NCBI RefSeq assembly: GCF_001039355.2
Contig: NW_019775847.1
Coordinates: forward strand, 34,581 to 98,580
DNA: 64,000 nucleotides
Direction: 5' to 3'
Source of the DNA: Lingula anatina
Taxonomy: Eukaryota > Brachiopoda > Lingulata > Lingulida > Lingulidae
Each line of letters opens with the position of its first letter. Positions within the stretch are counted from its first letter, which is position 1. A model generated the notes under the pieces. It had not been told where the DNA came from, ran no database searches, and saw only the letters and a list, made by a program, of their open reading frames with translations. The position numbers and the translations under genes are program-made. Shown here piece after piece: positions 36,378 to 48,439 of this stretch.

Positions 36378-39225
36378 TTTTAGCAACGAACCAAGCTAGA
36401 GCAAGCAAAAGTAAGTACTTACTGCTTCTAATGATAACATGCATCAAACTTATTGAATTTTTGTTTCTGTTACATCTATTTTTAGAGGTTTAAAATCATA
36501 AGGCTTAAATTGACATTTGAATAATTAAACAAAACGGGAAATTTAAACAAGTAATTCCTATTTTACGATATACTTTTCTTTATCGTCCGCTTTTATTTTT
36601 TCCGCCAGACCTTTGCCGTTCGTTTCCACGAGAAAGGCAATATCGTTCAAGAGAAGATTGCGGTGAACCTGCAGACACAAACTGAGACTTTCTTCGGCGT
36701 GAAACACAATGATGTTCCAAAATTTACTGCAGTCAACGATTTCAAGCAGGTGGGCATTTCTTAAAGAAACTAGAATATCACATTTGTAATATTATCAATA
36801 TTGAAATTGAGCATGGCGCGCAAAATGATGCTTCATCGCTCTCTGATAGATCGCATTTTTATTTTCCTTAGATCGATGTTTTCTTTTCCCCGAAAGGTAA
36901 TTTGACAAATCAAAAATAAATTTTTACCTCAAAACAACGGCGCATTGAATTCCATCGATCAATTGTATGTGATGTAGTTTCATTATTTTGGAAAGACAAT
37001 TCTGTTTTGATATATCATATCATATCAATTATTTACACTTATCTAAGTGCTTGAGGTCATAAATTTCCTGTTTTTCTAAAATCAATGTCCACTTTTATCT
37101 TAAGGGCATCACCGTTGTTCACGTACCTTCTGCCGGGGCCTGCTACGTCCGGGTGCTAGATACAACCTTCCCAAAACCCCAGGATCTCAAGAACGAACTG
37201 GATGCCCACGCGGTGAGTAGGCGGACTGCTAGCAGAGATTTCCTTCAATACTTTGGCGGCAAATTAAAGAAATTTATGATTTGATTTTATCATTTCGGAG
37301 CTTAAAGTAATTGGAAGTTTACAGTGTTGCTTAGAATTATCGATGTTTGGCTACCTAATTTAAAAAGTGGCAGCTGGTGTCTTAGAAAACGACAACAGAC
37401 TCAAGGTCAAAAAGAAAGGAACGCACGCAATCGTTCACGCGACTGAAGACGTGTTAGAGAAAAGTTGGCCTTAACGCATGTTTTGCTGCTGACATCAAGT
37501 CTCAAAAACATGACTTTTAAGTCATTACTTTATTGTTCAGCAAGTGGGTGCAATCGCACTAGCAAATAGCGCACGCTCGCCATGCTCGCGCACGTGCGCA
37601 AAATAGCGAAGCTTTTGAGATACGGGGCCCTGCTATCTCGAAGCCTTAGCAAACGCAACGCAATTATAACCTCAAACTCTACAAAAATTCGATTGCCGCA
37701 TAAAGTGAAGACGTCATAACACAATTACACAAAATGTCATTTTTTTCACCATGACGCAAATCAAGAGGTTGTTTTTATTTATATGAATATCATAGTTACA
37801 AATACTGATATTTGAAGTGTTTTACACCAATTAAATGTCAAAAAACAATTCAATAAGCGAAGCTTGGACTGACACAATTACTGACACATTGGTGAGTAGT
37901 GTTCAGTCTCACAATAATAGACATTGAGGAAGGTCACGGTTCGACCGAATGCTTTGTTTCTGCTTTTTCATTTTGTGTAGAAAATGACACTTTTAAATTT
38001 ATGATTATTATCAGTAGACTATACAATGATGTATGAAATGTGTAATTTTGAATTTTTTATGCATAATAAAACATGACTTTAGCATTCTTCACTTGAATAT
38101 TTACCGCAAGTTTTTCTATCAGAGGTACCAGTGATTCAATCAATTGGGACTAGTTTGTATCGCCGCAAATAATAGCCTCGAAACTAATGGTGATTTCGAC
38201 ATTAGCGCACGGCCGGGATTTGCGAATCTTTCGAGATATGGGATAGGGCACGCTCGCCATGCTTGCGCACGTGCGCAACATAGCGAAGCTTTCGAGATAT
38301 GGGATAGCGCACGCTCGCCATGCTAGCGCACGTGCGCAACATAGCTAAGCTTTCGGGATTTGGAGCCCTGATTGCGCCCAGTGCTAGTTTAATTGCGCCC
38401 AGTGCTAGATTGCGCCCGATTATATAGTTGCTGCAACTAAAAACTACTCAAATATTCATAAACTGATGATAGCGACAATGCGCTAGTTGCAACTGTGTGA
38501 CTAAATTGTCGCAGTCAATAGAAGCATGTTGTAGGGCGTGACAAAATATATCCTCATAACGAAACTGTTAAGTAATGGACGAATGTTGACGCCACTTGGT
38601 AATTGTAAATTTTGTGTTAAAACCAACTATCCTTTGGTCGTTACTTAATTTTCAATTAAATGCCAGGCATCACTGCTGTCCCAGATTCGCATTTTCTATA
38701 CAGTTAAATTTTACTTGCGCAATTCAAATTTACATTCATTAACATCTTATTGTATTATCGTTATAGAACGAAACTTGGGATGAGGTGCCACGCGAATACC
38801 ACTATTTCAAGACAGTCAAGCCCGCCATTGGGGACGCTTCTTTCTTACCTGCTGAAATCAAGAGCCACTGCCAAGGTTTACCTGTATATTGGACTGTACC
38901 TGTCAGTTCTCCAGGTGTCAACTCCAGTAAGTGACATATTAGTCTTTATGGACCTGTCATCGTATTAAAATACTCTACAGATTGCTATTTCTTCCTCTCA
39001 ATTTTAACTCTCGTGTTCTGTTCTTTTTCAAATTTTATTAGTTGGTTCAAGGTTAAAAAATCGTTGATGCATATTTTCGGAAATCAGTAGTGAAATAATT
39101 TAACGTTCTTTTCTTTTATAGGGCAGAGACGCAGAGCAGCACGTAGACGAAGAAGTGTATCTCTAAGCTTGCGTTTATTTGGGAGAAATATCATCACAGT
39201 TACAATTAGTGTCGAAACATCGTGA
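35491..39225 (+). CDS. BRICHOS-domain membrane precursor 2, diverged C-terminal peptide
   Basis: Seven coding exons: 35491-35544, 35996-36151, 36384-36410, 36609-36749, 37105-37212, 38767-38926 and 39122-39225, stop TGA. They join to 249 residues with all splice sites intact. The BRICHOS exons (4-6) are nearly identical to gene 1; exon 4 encodes the same 47 residues. Two parts differ. Exon 2 has a local duplication of 22 nt with a 1-nt loss, which keeps frame but puts Asp, Arg and two Cys into the membrane helix (KVSDAVLAGVRCCLSLAVVV). Exon 7 now encodes RQRRRAARRRR, two overlapping basic cleavage sites, then SVSLSLRLFGRNIITVTI and SVETS, with no cysteine. The strict alternation of hydrophobic and small/polar residues is that of an amphipathic beta hairpin. 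It is probably a functional diverged paralogue, though weakened membrane targeting is possible. Confidence 0.85.
37548..38418. mobile_element. insertion in intron 5 of BRICHOS gene 2 with 61-bp tandem units
   Basis: The flanks on both sides match intron 5 of gene 1 (...ttattgttca and ttgctgcaactaaaaac...), but this block of about 870 bp does not. It contains GCACGCTCGCCATGCT followed by GCGCACGTGCGCAA at about 37,570, and again twice in a row at 38,240 and 38,301 with a period of 61 bp. It ends with repeats of ATTGCGCCCAGTGCTAG. Gene 1 has a different, shorter block (about 30,895-31,468). No transposase frame is visible. Confidence 0.6.
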
Positions 39226-39688
39226 GCGAGAATGACTTTATGCTATTTTTTGTGCGCAATTTGTCTTGAAAAAATATAAAATATCTTTGAAATATTTAAA
39301 ATATCTTAAAATTCTCTACCACGTAAAACAGATCTGTTGACGCTATAAAATGCATGCTTGCATTTTAAAAAGTGCATTTTCATTGGTTATATTACGTTCT
39401 CAATGACAGTACAGTGTATGCGATAATCTAAGTGATAAAAACATTTACAGCTCCACTTGTTAGAATATTGTCATGGTACCAAATAAATCTTCAAATTACC
39501 ATTTGAGTTCGTCTTTTGAATCACTATGATCTTAAATGAAATGTCAAGATAGTGTTATGTATATAGTTAATCATTCCTAATTACAGTTACCATGTTTAGT
39601 TGCGTGTTTAATATTTAATATTGTGATCCAATCTCACATTCTTATGTATTTATACCCATATATACATTTTCACCGGTACATAAGATGC

Positions 39689-39694
39689 AATAAA
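39689..39694 (+). terminator. polyadenylation signal of BRICHOS gene 2
   Basis: AATAAA about 464 nt past the stop, aligned with the signal at 32,769-32,774 in gene 1. Confidence 0.45.
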
Positions 39695-39819
39695 TATGCA
39701 TTTAATGGTAGTCATGTTCCATATTATTATATTTTAATAGTCATCATCACAGATTTAGTCGTTTAATACGGCGATTTCGCGATAGACCCATTACAGTGTT
39801 ATCACACACAAAAAAAGGG

Positions 39820-42323
39820 CCGTTTCATTAAAAATCAGTTTATTCAAAATGCACAGTATAAGCGGTATGTACAAATATAGAGACAATAAAATGAGCTTTT
39901 CTTTCATCTTCCGTAAAACGAGAATATCTACGTGCTATAGATGATGAAGCAATACATATTATATATATATAAATTCATATGATGAAATAAAAATACAACT
40001 CTACAAGTAGTACGAAGTTGTGCAAATGTGTATAAATATATCTTCTAAATATTGATATCGCATAGCGCGCAGCATTTTTCAGTCCAGGTAATTTCAGGCC
40101 AGGTAATTTCAATGGAAAAATTTCATCTCAAGAGCATGGAGGACAGGTCTTTAGCAGCGAGAAATCTGTGGGCTCACCTGCCTTTTACACCATACAAAGA
40201 AACATTTTGATAACAGGTTTTAATTTCTGCTGAACTCTTTTTCAAACCTCAGTAAAAGTTTGGAACTTCATTCCATTGAAATACATTTGCAATTAAATTT
40301 GTATCATTCTTCAAACATAGTTTACCGTTTTAACAATACAAGTTGGTGAAATCTAGTGCTACATTGTAACCCACGGTCCTAACTACAGAAAAAAATCACT
40401 ACAAAAAATTGCACTTTGCAAAGCAGCTACCTACAAAGATTACACATTTCGTCTTCTGATATATTATCTGTACCATTGTTCTTTCTAACTTTATAATTAT
40501 CTTTATTTTTATTCAAACAAAGGATCATTTACATGCAATCCAAAAACAGCTCTTCGCGCCTTTCAGGTAAAACGGAATCTATAAATGTGTCCCTTCTTCC
40601 GCAAACATACAATAATGAAATTAAAGACAATACTTTACTTGCTTCTTGATCTACAGCACTTTACTTCATAAGTAAAAAGTGATACGAAGACCTCCAACAA
40701 TCTATCTATCACTACGTGAGTTTCTACAACTTTCAGCACAAACGCACATCAAATTACACAAATGAAACTCTTTCTCCATAACCGATACAAGGACAAGAGG
40801 CTTCTTGTACTTTTTTTTCAGAGACACATGTACAGAAACTTCCTCAAATAATACTTTATACATAATCAACTTTGCGATACAGATATGTTGACATTCACAA
40901 TGGCAAATAAAAACAAGTGACAGGGCGTGGATTTTCCTCTAAAGTGATGAAAAACAATTAATACGAACTCGGTGTAAAGGGTAATCTCTAGACTAAACAT
41001 GACAATTACTAACACTATATATTACATACCGTGATAATATTTCCAAGTATTATAGAAACTATTTTATAAAATTATAATGCATGAGATCAAGGCCCTTTTT
41101 ATATATATAAACCTTTTGGAATGATCTGTTAGATATATTTGTTTCACTACCCCAAGCAGATCTTACAATCTGCTTTGCTAAGATGGAACATCTATTCAAG
41201 ATTAGCAAGACTTCTACATGAAAAATTTGGTTGTGATGCTAGTTATGAGTTTTTGTTTGATTGGTTGATTTTTAACCAATCACCAATGAATGAGATTATT
41301 AACATTTAAGCTTCAGTGCAATGCATCATAGATAGTGTGCCAATCTTTAACAATGATCATACATATTCAACCACATGGATGTTTTTATACACTCAATAAT
41401 CTTAATATAAACATAGAAATGATGTTGTTGACACAGAGATAAACATTTCTTACAACTGTGACGATTCAGGTAAAAATATACCTATCACAACTAAATATAT
41501 GATGAAAAATAAAATTCTTTCTGAACATGTACATTGTAGTGAAGCAATTCATTCAGTTATTTAAGAGACTGTGACTGCATTTGTTGTGGCAATTGTGTGA
41601 CACAATAATAGTGCTTGTTGTGAATAATGTTAGCATTGCATAAGTTGTGACATTTGTTGGTATTAACACATTTTATAAGTTGTGGTAATGTCATCGGTGT
41701 TGAAAGCAATGCCTGTTTCGACTGAATTATTAAAAAGGAGAATGCTGTATAAAAAGTTTTCAATAATGTTTAGTAAAAAAAAAAAGCACAAGGAAAGATT
41801 CACCATTGTACACTCTAACTAAAATGGGTAGCAACTACAAAAACTGCCAAAATGCACCAATAGAATGGCAGACAAGGATGGCTTGGCATATTATAATGAA
41901 AAGCATCTGCACTGCATATCTACAGCTGTAGTATGTTGAATGTTTTCAATCCTCTTTCCAGCTAAGAATTTACAAATAGACAAGACAAATGGAAATTGTC
42001 GATTACTGTGGGGAAAATGTGATGGAGAAGTCTCATCAACTTCTCAGCTGCAGACTTAGTAATGTCAAATGAAACTAAATTCACTTAACAGTCTGAATAA
42101 ATTCCTAGAAATGTGCACACACTGTAAAATGGAGCAAGTGGAGAACAAACCAAGTGGCACGTGTACCTCACACAATTTTTCTGTGGGCATGCTCTCCATG
42201 CTCATCTTAAAACTGCAACATCCGAGTTCTGTTGAGTTCAACCTAGGCTTATCTAATTAGTAGATGGGATCTCAGCTGCTGTATCTTCTAATCTTGTGTT
42301 TTTGCTTAAGTTCAGTTTTCCAT
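39820..42323 (-). other. probable long 3'UTR of the cadherin gene
   Basis: This stretch of about 2.5 kb follows the cadherin stop (42,326-42,324) on the minus strand. It contains no supported reading frame or splice pair. A minus-strand AATAAA at 39,844-39,839 is the last candidate polyadenylation signal before the BRICHOS 2 3' end, and others occur earlier, for example near 40,509. Extent is inference. If correct, the two genes converge tail to tail with little space between them. Confidence 0.4.
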
Positions 42324-43493
42324 TTAATCGTCTTCCTCGCTCTGTCCTGCTCCATACATTTCTGCAAGCTTAGCAAACCTTGGTCCCCAATCGTTTAAGT
42401 AGTCAAAATTTTGGTCTTCACTTGAAGAGCTGGAATTCAGCGAGCTCAGTGATCCTGCTGTGCTTCCGCCACCCTCATAGTCATATTCCCGTAAACTGTC
42501 CAATGGCGGACCATCTGGGTCCTCATCTGCATCATTCAGGCGTTGGTGGATAAAGTCACCAACATCAGGTGGGTCCCCTGGGGCTGTAATATATCAATTG
42601 TTAATCGTAATTGATTCTCTCTTCACTACGTATAGTTTATCGGTAGTAGTTTGTCTAACATAGAACAAGACAAATCCGGAGAACAATAAACAGCAAACAT
42701 GGAGACATGAGTAGAAAACATTCTACAGCTCATGAAATATGCCAATCATTTATATAAGACATTATTACTCATGGCAAACTTCTGATGAACTGAAGCATTA
42801 TAAAACTTGATGAAAAAGAAAGAGACCTAAACGGCCTGTGTTCTTATTTACCTTGGCCTAGACCTTTTGTCCTGTCACGTGGAATATCTTCATTAAGTGG
42901 AGACTTCATCATGCTAGGTGTACCGTTCATGGGTTTACTTAAACGACTGATATCATATGCATCCTGGTCTTCCTCACCTAGAACAAATGAATAAAATGAG
43001 TTCTTAAGTTCAACTATACTACCATTACTCATCAGAATGTGTCATATCACGTTTATGTAAGTGATTAAATATCAGTGTCGTGCTTATTGCTATACATCCA
43101 CTCTTACAAGTGAGAACTCATTCAGACAATTGAAACAACACTTTTTCTTTCAAACTTTGAAACAATGTTCTGATTTTCATTTAAATAGCCTGATTTAATT
43201 GGCAGCGGTAGCGTGCTGTTTGAATGAAGTGAACAGTAGCCACAATAAATATCAAAATTAAACAAGGGTGCCACTTTTACCTTTCAGGACAAATAAATTT
43301 AAAAGTAGCAAGTAATTCTGAAAACAATTTCAAACAGTGAATATAAACAGTTTGGGTATGTCAGACGTACCAGCTCCATCTTCGTCATAGTTGACTACAT
43401 TTTCCCTCATGTCATCATCAACATCAATGTCAATCAGATATTTCTCCGCACCAGTTCTGCGGCGCTGGTAGAGCACAGCTCCAATAAGAAGTC
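42324..43493 (-). other. cadherin cytoplasmic tail: p120- and beta-catenin-binding regions
   Basis: Three exons (43493-43371, 42977-42852, 42583-42324). The juxtamembrane part reads [20 protein letters not shown] then [12 protein letters not shown], the p120/delta-catenin-binding type. The last exon has [19 protein letters not shown] then [15 protein letters not shown], the beta-catenin-binding core that is strongly conserved across animals. The terminal residues are SEEDD. The serine block is the known phosphorylation-sensitive segment in this family. Confidence 0.93.
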
Positions 43494-46274
43494 CTGAAAG
43501 AGAAATAAGATTTTTCTTTTAATAACTGCACCTTTCTAACAATTTCACATATCCAATTTACATGTTTGCAAATAACATATGTCATTTAATTTTTTTTCTC
43601 TTTGATCCTATTAAACAATTTTAACATCTTTCTAAACAAATGTGAATTAATGACACATTAATGTTTTGTCAAGTTGATGAATTCAAGTTGATGAATTTCT
43701 TCACCTAACAGCAGACATAAAGTAAATATAAACCCAAAACTACCAGTATTTATTCACCATACACTAAGAGACACATAAAACATAAGAGAAAACAGTCTTT
43801 CTTACCTATGATAAGAAGAATCACAATAGCAATGACCACCCATACTGCAGGGGCCACGGCAGCTGCTCCTGTGAAACCCAAAAACAATTGGCAGTTGTCA
43901 CCAGAATAACCTGCCGGGCAATCGCACCTGTAGCTGAATTCGAGGTTGACGCATTTCCCATTATTCTGACACACTGGAGGAGTGAGGAGGCATTCGTTGA
44001 TGTCCACACAGACGGCCAGAGTTGCATCATATCTGGCTCCAGTTGGACATCTGAAATGGAAAAAAAAATTGTATAATTCAGAGCACAGAATGTTTAATTT
44101 GCACACTTGCAGGCTCTCTCTCTCTTTCTGTGGCCTGTTCTTTCAGAATGTTGGCTGCCATGGTTCTGTCTTTGGTACTACAGTGTATAAATTAGGCAAG
44201 TAATAGTTAAAGATGCAATTGAAGCGAGCTGACAAGAAAAATGTTTGCCACTAAACCTACCCAATATAGTTTGAGTTACCATAACTTTAAGAAAATACCA
44301 AAGGGTATAGTTTCATTTTTCCTGAAAATTGATATTGACAATAAACAGATATTTTTTGCTATCTTTCTGTCATATATGACACCCTTAGTTGTTTTCACCA
44401 AACCTCATTTAAATAATTATGTTATTGTGTGCCTGCAATGCATCATACATTACAAAGTCAATAGTTGGACTTTAACAAACTGAAGGGACAGAAAATGAGG
44501 TCAATTTTATGACAAAAAAATTTGGAGAAAGTGCAGCTTTAAAGCTGTTTTTTTGGCTCACCAAGTGATTGATTGGGTTTATCCTCTGACAACTGGGTTT
44601 TCTTTGAGTTGGTGGTAGTGATTTACATGCAACACAGGGAATTTATGCTCGCTTCATATGGAACTTTAAAACATGGAATATCTGTCCCCTTTACCTGCAC
44701 TCGGCGTGTCTCCATAGGTCAACACATATCAAGCCAGTATCAGGAGGGCACACGAAGCCCGCACATGCATCAGATGGGCAACCCTCGACAACATTTTCAG
44801 AGCGATCTACCTCGGCTATTGTGCTTTGAGATTCTTCGGATTCCATCATGGGGAGCCACTCGCCAAAGAGTCTCACATCCTGCATACAGGCTGAAGATGT
44901 AAAATTGGTGTCTTTATATGCAAGACTTGCATCATATATGCACAGGTCAGTTGTATAATACTTTCACATGAACATACGTATGTGTAATATGCTGCACAAA
45001 TTCTTTCGCTAGATTTTCTGCAACTGTTCCAATGTTCCAACTGTTGGCCATGCACTTTACTTTCATATTACCAAACTGAATAATTTAAAGCAATCATATT
45101 TTTTGGCATTTTGATTATTGTTCAACAAACACAAACCTTTTGACCACTACACAGGCAATGAAAATCTTGGGTAATGGGGGGTTACATTGGCTACTTTGCA
45201 GTCATCACTTACTGTTTGACAAATCCTGATCAGGTACTATCCGATTGGACGACCCGTCAATGCCATTAAGCTCAGCCCCTGCGTAAACTCTCCTTTGGTT
45301 TATTCTCATGAGGCGGTGGGCGACGGCAGCTCCAAGGTTTTCGGCATAGTATTTCCCTTCTCCTTGATCCATGGTCAAGATGACGTGCTTGCCGAATCGT
45401 TTCACGTTTACAACGTGCCATTCGCCATCAGAAGCATTGACATAGTCCAGGGACACGCTTTGCTCAATGTAGCCAAGGTTGTAGACGAATTGAAGTCTCA
45501 TGTCTTGGATCTGAAGTAAGTGTTGAGTCACAGTCAGAGATCAGTTTTTAAAATGGAAGAAAAAATAATGATGAAAAAAGATTCAGATGAGAACTAGACA
45601 CACTCAGAGGACTCAAAAATATTACAAAAATCTTACTGACTAGCTGATAAAGGATGAAATAGTTACAGTAATAACTTACATTAATACATAACCTGCTTCT
45701 TGTTATCACAACGATTCAACTGTTCCAAAAGGCCTATCCCAACATGTATCAGTAAAAAATCCTCACAGTAAGTGACCTACGCTTACCTGTAATCTCATGT
45801 ACTCCCTTCCTGCACTATTGGTGGCCGTAAAGACGCGGCCATGTGTGTCGCGTGTTCGATACATCAGCTGAATCTCCACATTACGCTGGTATGCCATACT
45901 GTCCAATGTGGACTGATAGTTCGCTTTCATGACCCACATCAGATAACTGTCTTCTTGGAAATCCACAACAGTGGTGGCTGGATACATACAAGAAAATAAG
46001 ATTCAGATTGGGAGGCAAAATGTATACAAATCTCTTAATCTAAAGTGAACAAGTGGATGAATGGGGGACGGGGAATTTAAGTCATCAACTGTTTTAATTC
46101 CAGGAAAAGTAGGGGAGGAACAGCAAAACTTGCAATATTTTAATGGTCTCTCTGGAAAGCTAAGTGGACATTGTGACCTACTGAAATTTGGATGAAGAAA
46201 ATATACCTTGTCAACCTGAAGATATTAAGATTATTAAAGTGTTTAAAAACTACTGATCCGTTGTACACACACAC

Positions 46275-46307
<33 letters not shown>

Positions 46308-48380
46308 GCACCCACTTCATAAAAGTAACTCAAGATATAAAAATCTCAACATATTCTATTATGTGTGTACTAACCTGTGGAACACTGAAGACCTCGCCAG
46401 CCAGGGTTACAAATACACTTGTACGTTCTCTCACTAAGGCTGGTCACAACACAGGTGCCATTTGCCCCACATTTGGGTCCAGCTTGCTCTCCGGCAAGTT
46501 TGATGTTGTTAGCATCAGTTTTGACACCTTCGCAGATCGCATCCTCTCGCGGGCATCCATCTGCGGAGTTCTCGTGCATGCCCGTGTCCCCAATGTGTAG
46601 ATCATACAGCTGGAGTTTGGAGAAACAAAAATTGAATGAAAAATATTATTAGGATAGGTGGTGTCCTGCGATATATGACACTGCCATCAATTTAGTGGGT
46701 GTTAAACAATACAACTTAAATTTGTGACAAAATTACTTGAATACAATAAATAACACCTACTTTCTAACTTGGTCTTGTGTATTGCAAACTGTATACTTAA
46801 AAGTTTGAAAAAAAAGGTTTAGATATTGCGTTACCTAGGTATAACTGTAAGTAGACTAAACAGTAACAGACATAAGGTTAACAGTGCCACTGTCATACCA
46901 ACACAATTTTCAAGCATTTTCAAATCATTTTTAATTGATTTTCTCTGCTTCTTAACATATTATTCAGAAGGCAGCAGACATCTTACCTCTCCATTATGAA
47001 TCAAATTCTTCACACACCCATCAAATCCTCCACTGGTGACCTCTGCTGGGAAATTTGGATTTTGGCGTCCTCCTAACTGCAGAGGTAGGTTGACGTTGAT
47101 AAACTTATTCTCACCAGGGGTCTCTCCCTCTGCTGCACACAGTCGCGTGTCCTCCGTTGAAGTATTTCCATCATTTTCAATGACCTGGGCATTCTCACAG
47201 TTGTCAACCACAACTCTAACTCTCTAAAATATGAACCAGTAGAAATGTGATTATTTCCTGAAGTTAACAGATGTATCTGTGCATGTATCAATTTAAGTTT
47301 TTAAACAATATAAATGATTTCAAGCATTAGCCATCCTACCAACTGTAAAACCTTTATGACATAATACTGTGCAAACAGCCCATTTTATCAACTAAAGATA
47401 AGAGCAACTGACCACTGCTTAAATTCATATATTTATCCACTTGACTATATTATTCAAGTCAAGTGTTAAAAGTATATCTTGACTCTACTATGATATTTAC
47501 ATATGATATATTTTATCATGGAAACTTTCATAGAAAATGCATCATTTATAGTATCTCATTATTAAGTTAAGAGGAAAATGAAAAAAATTCTTATAATAAA
47601 AAAAAATAATAAAATAAAAATAAATACATAAATAAATAAAAAGCTGCCGAATAAAACACTACACACCCTTCCAGTTCTGTAGACGGCAATCTCGTGCCAT
47701 TTTCCATCATTCAATGGCTGCATGCCGTCTGCCGCACTGAACTGCAGGGACAGGACTCCAGTACCGTGGTCCACTTTCACTCTGGGAAACCCTCGTACAA
47801 GTTCAATGGAGATGAAATCAGTGACAGCATCTACACCCGTCTGCTGCGTAAAAGGACCATTGTAGAGAATCAAACCATCTGCTTTCTCTGTGAGGAACTC
47901 GATGCTAGTTTTGCTGTCCTCACACTGAGACAAAGAAGGGTACCAAGCCCAGCCATTGCCAGAGAAGCTGTGACGCCTCTGCTGGCAACGCGGACCATCA
48001 AAACCAGCAGGACAGCGACAGGTGTACCCAGATCCTGACAGATTTGGAAGACAAGTGCCGCCATTTTTACAACTGTCTCCACTACACTGTGTATTCCCAT
48101 CTGTAAACTCTCGCGCTTTGCATGTGCACTCTGCTTTGATGTAGGCACGCACTCCCACCAGAGAAGTAGTGTTTGTGTTCACCACCAGAGGGATGTTTTC
48201 CACGACAAGCTCATTGGTACATCCTCCACTCTCACAAGTCTCCTGAAGACATTCATCCACTGGAACCATTCCTACAGTAATACCAACTGTGCTCTCAAAC
48301 TGAAAATGAAAAACATGGTCCTTGAAATGACTGTCTTTAGAAATATCTAATTCTGGGCTTTAATATATGTACTTATGCAA

Positions 48381-48439
<59 letters not shown>

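Larger units (their letters stand above)
32867..39762 (+). repeat. tandem segmental duplication, unit 2
   Basis: Head-to-tail copy of 26,579-32,838, starting about 28 bp after unit 1 ends. It carries the second BRICHOS gene. Differences include extra sequence at about 33,332-33,575 and about 33,780-33,870, a different block in intron 5, and a divergent last exon. One undetermined base (n) lies at about 33,227 next to an A run, so local assembly quality is limited. Confidence 0.9.

Noticed and set aside
45295-47227. Plus-strand reading frames opposite the cadherin exons (for example 45,295-45,519, 47,036-47,227, 47,694-48,038)
   Set aside because: They are antisense shadows of laminin-G and EGF exons and carry no motifs of their own.
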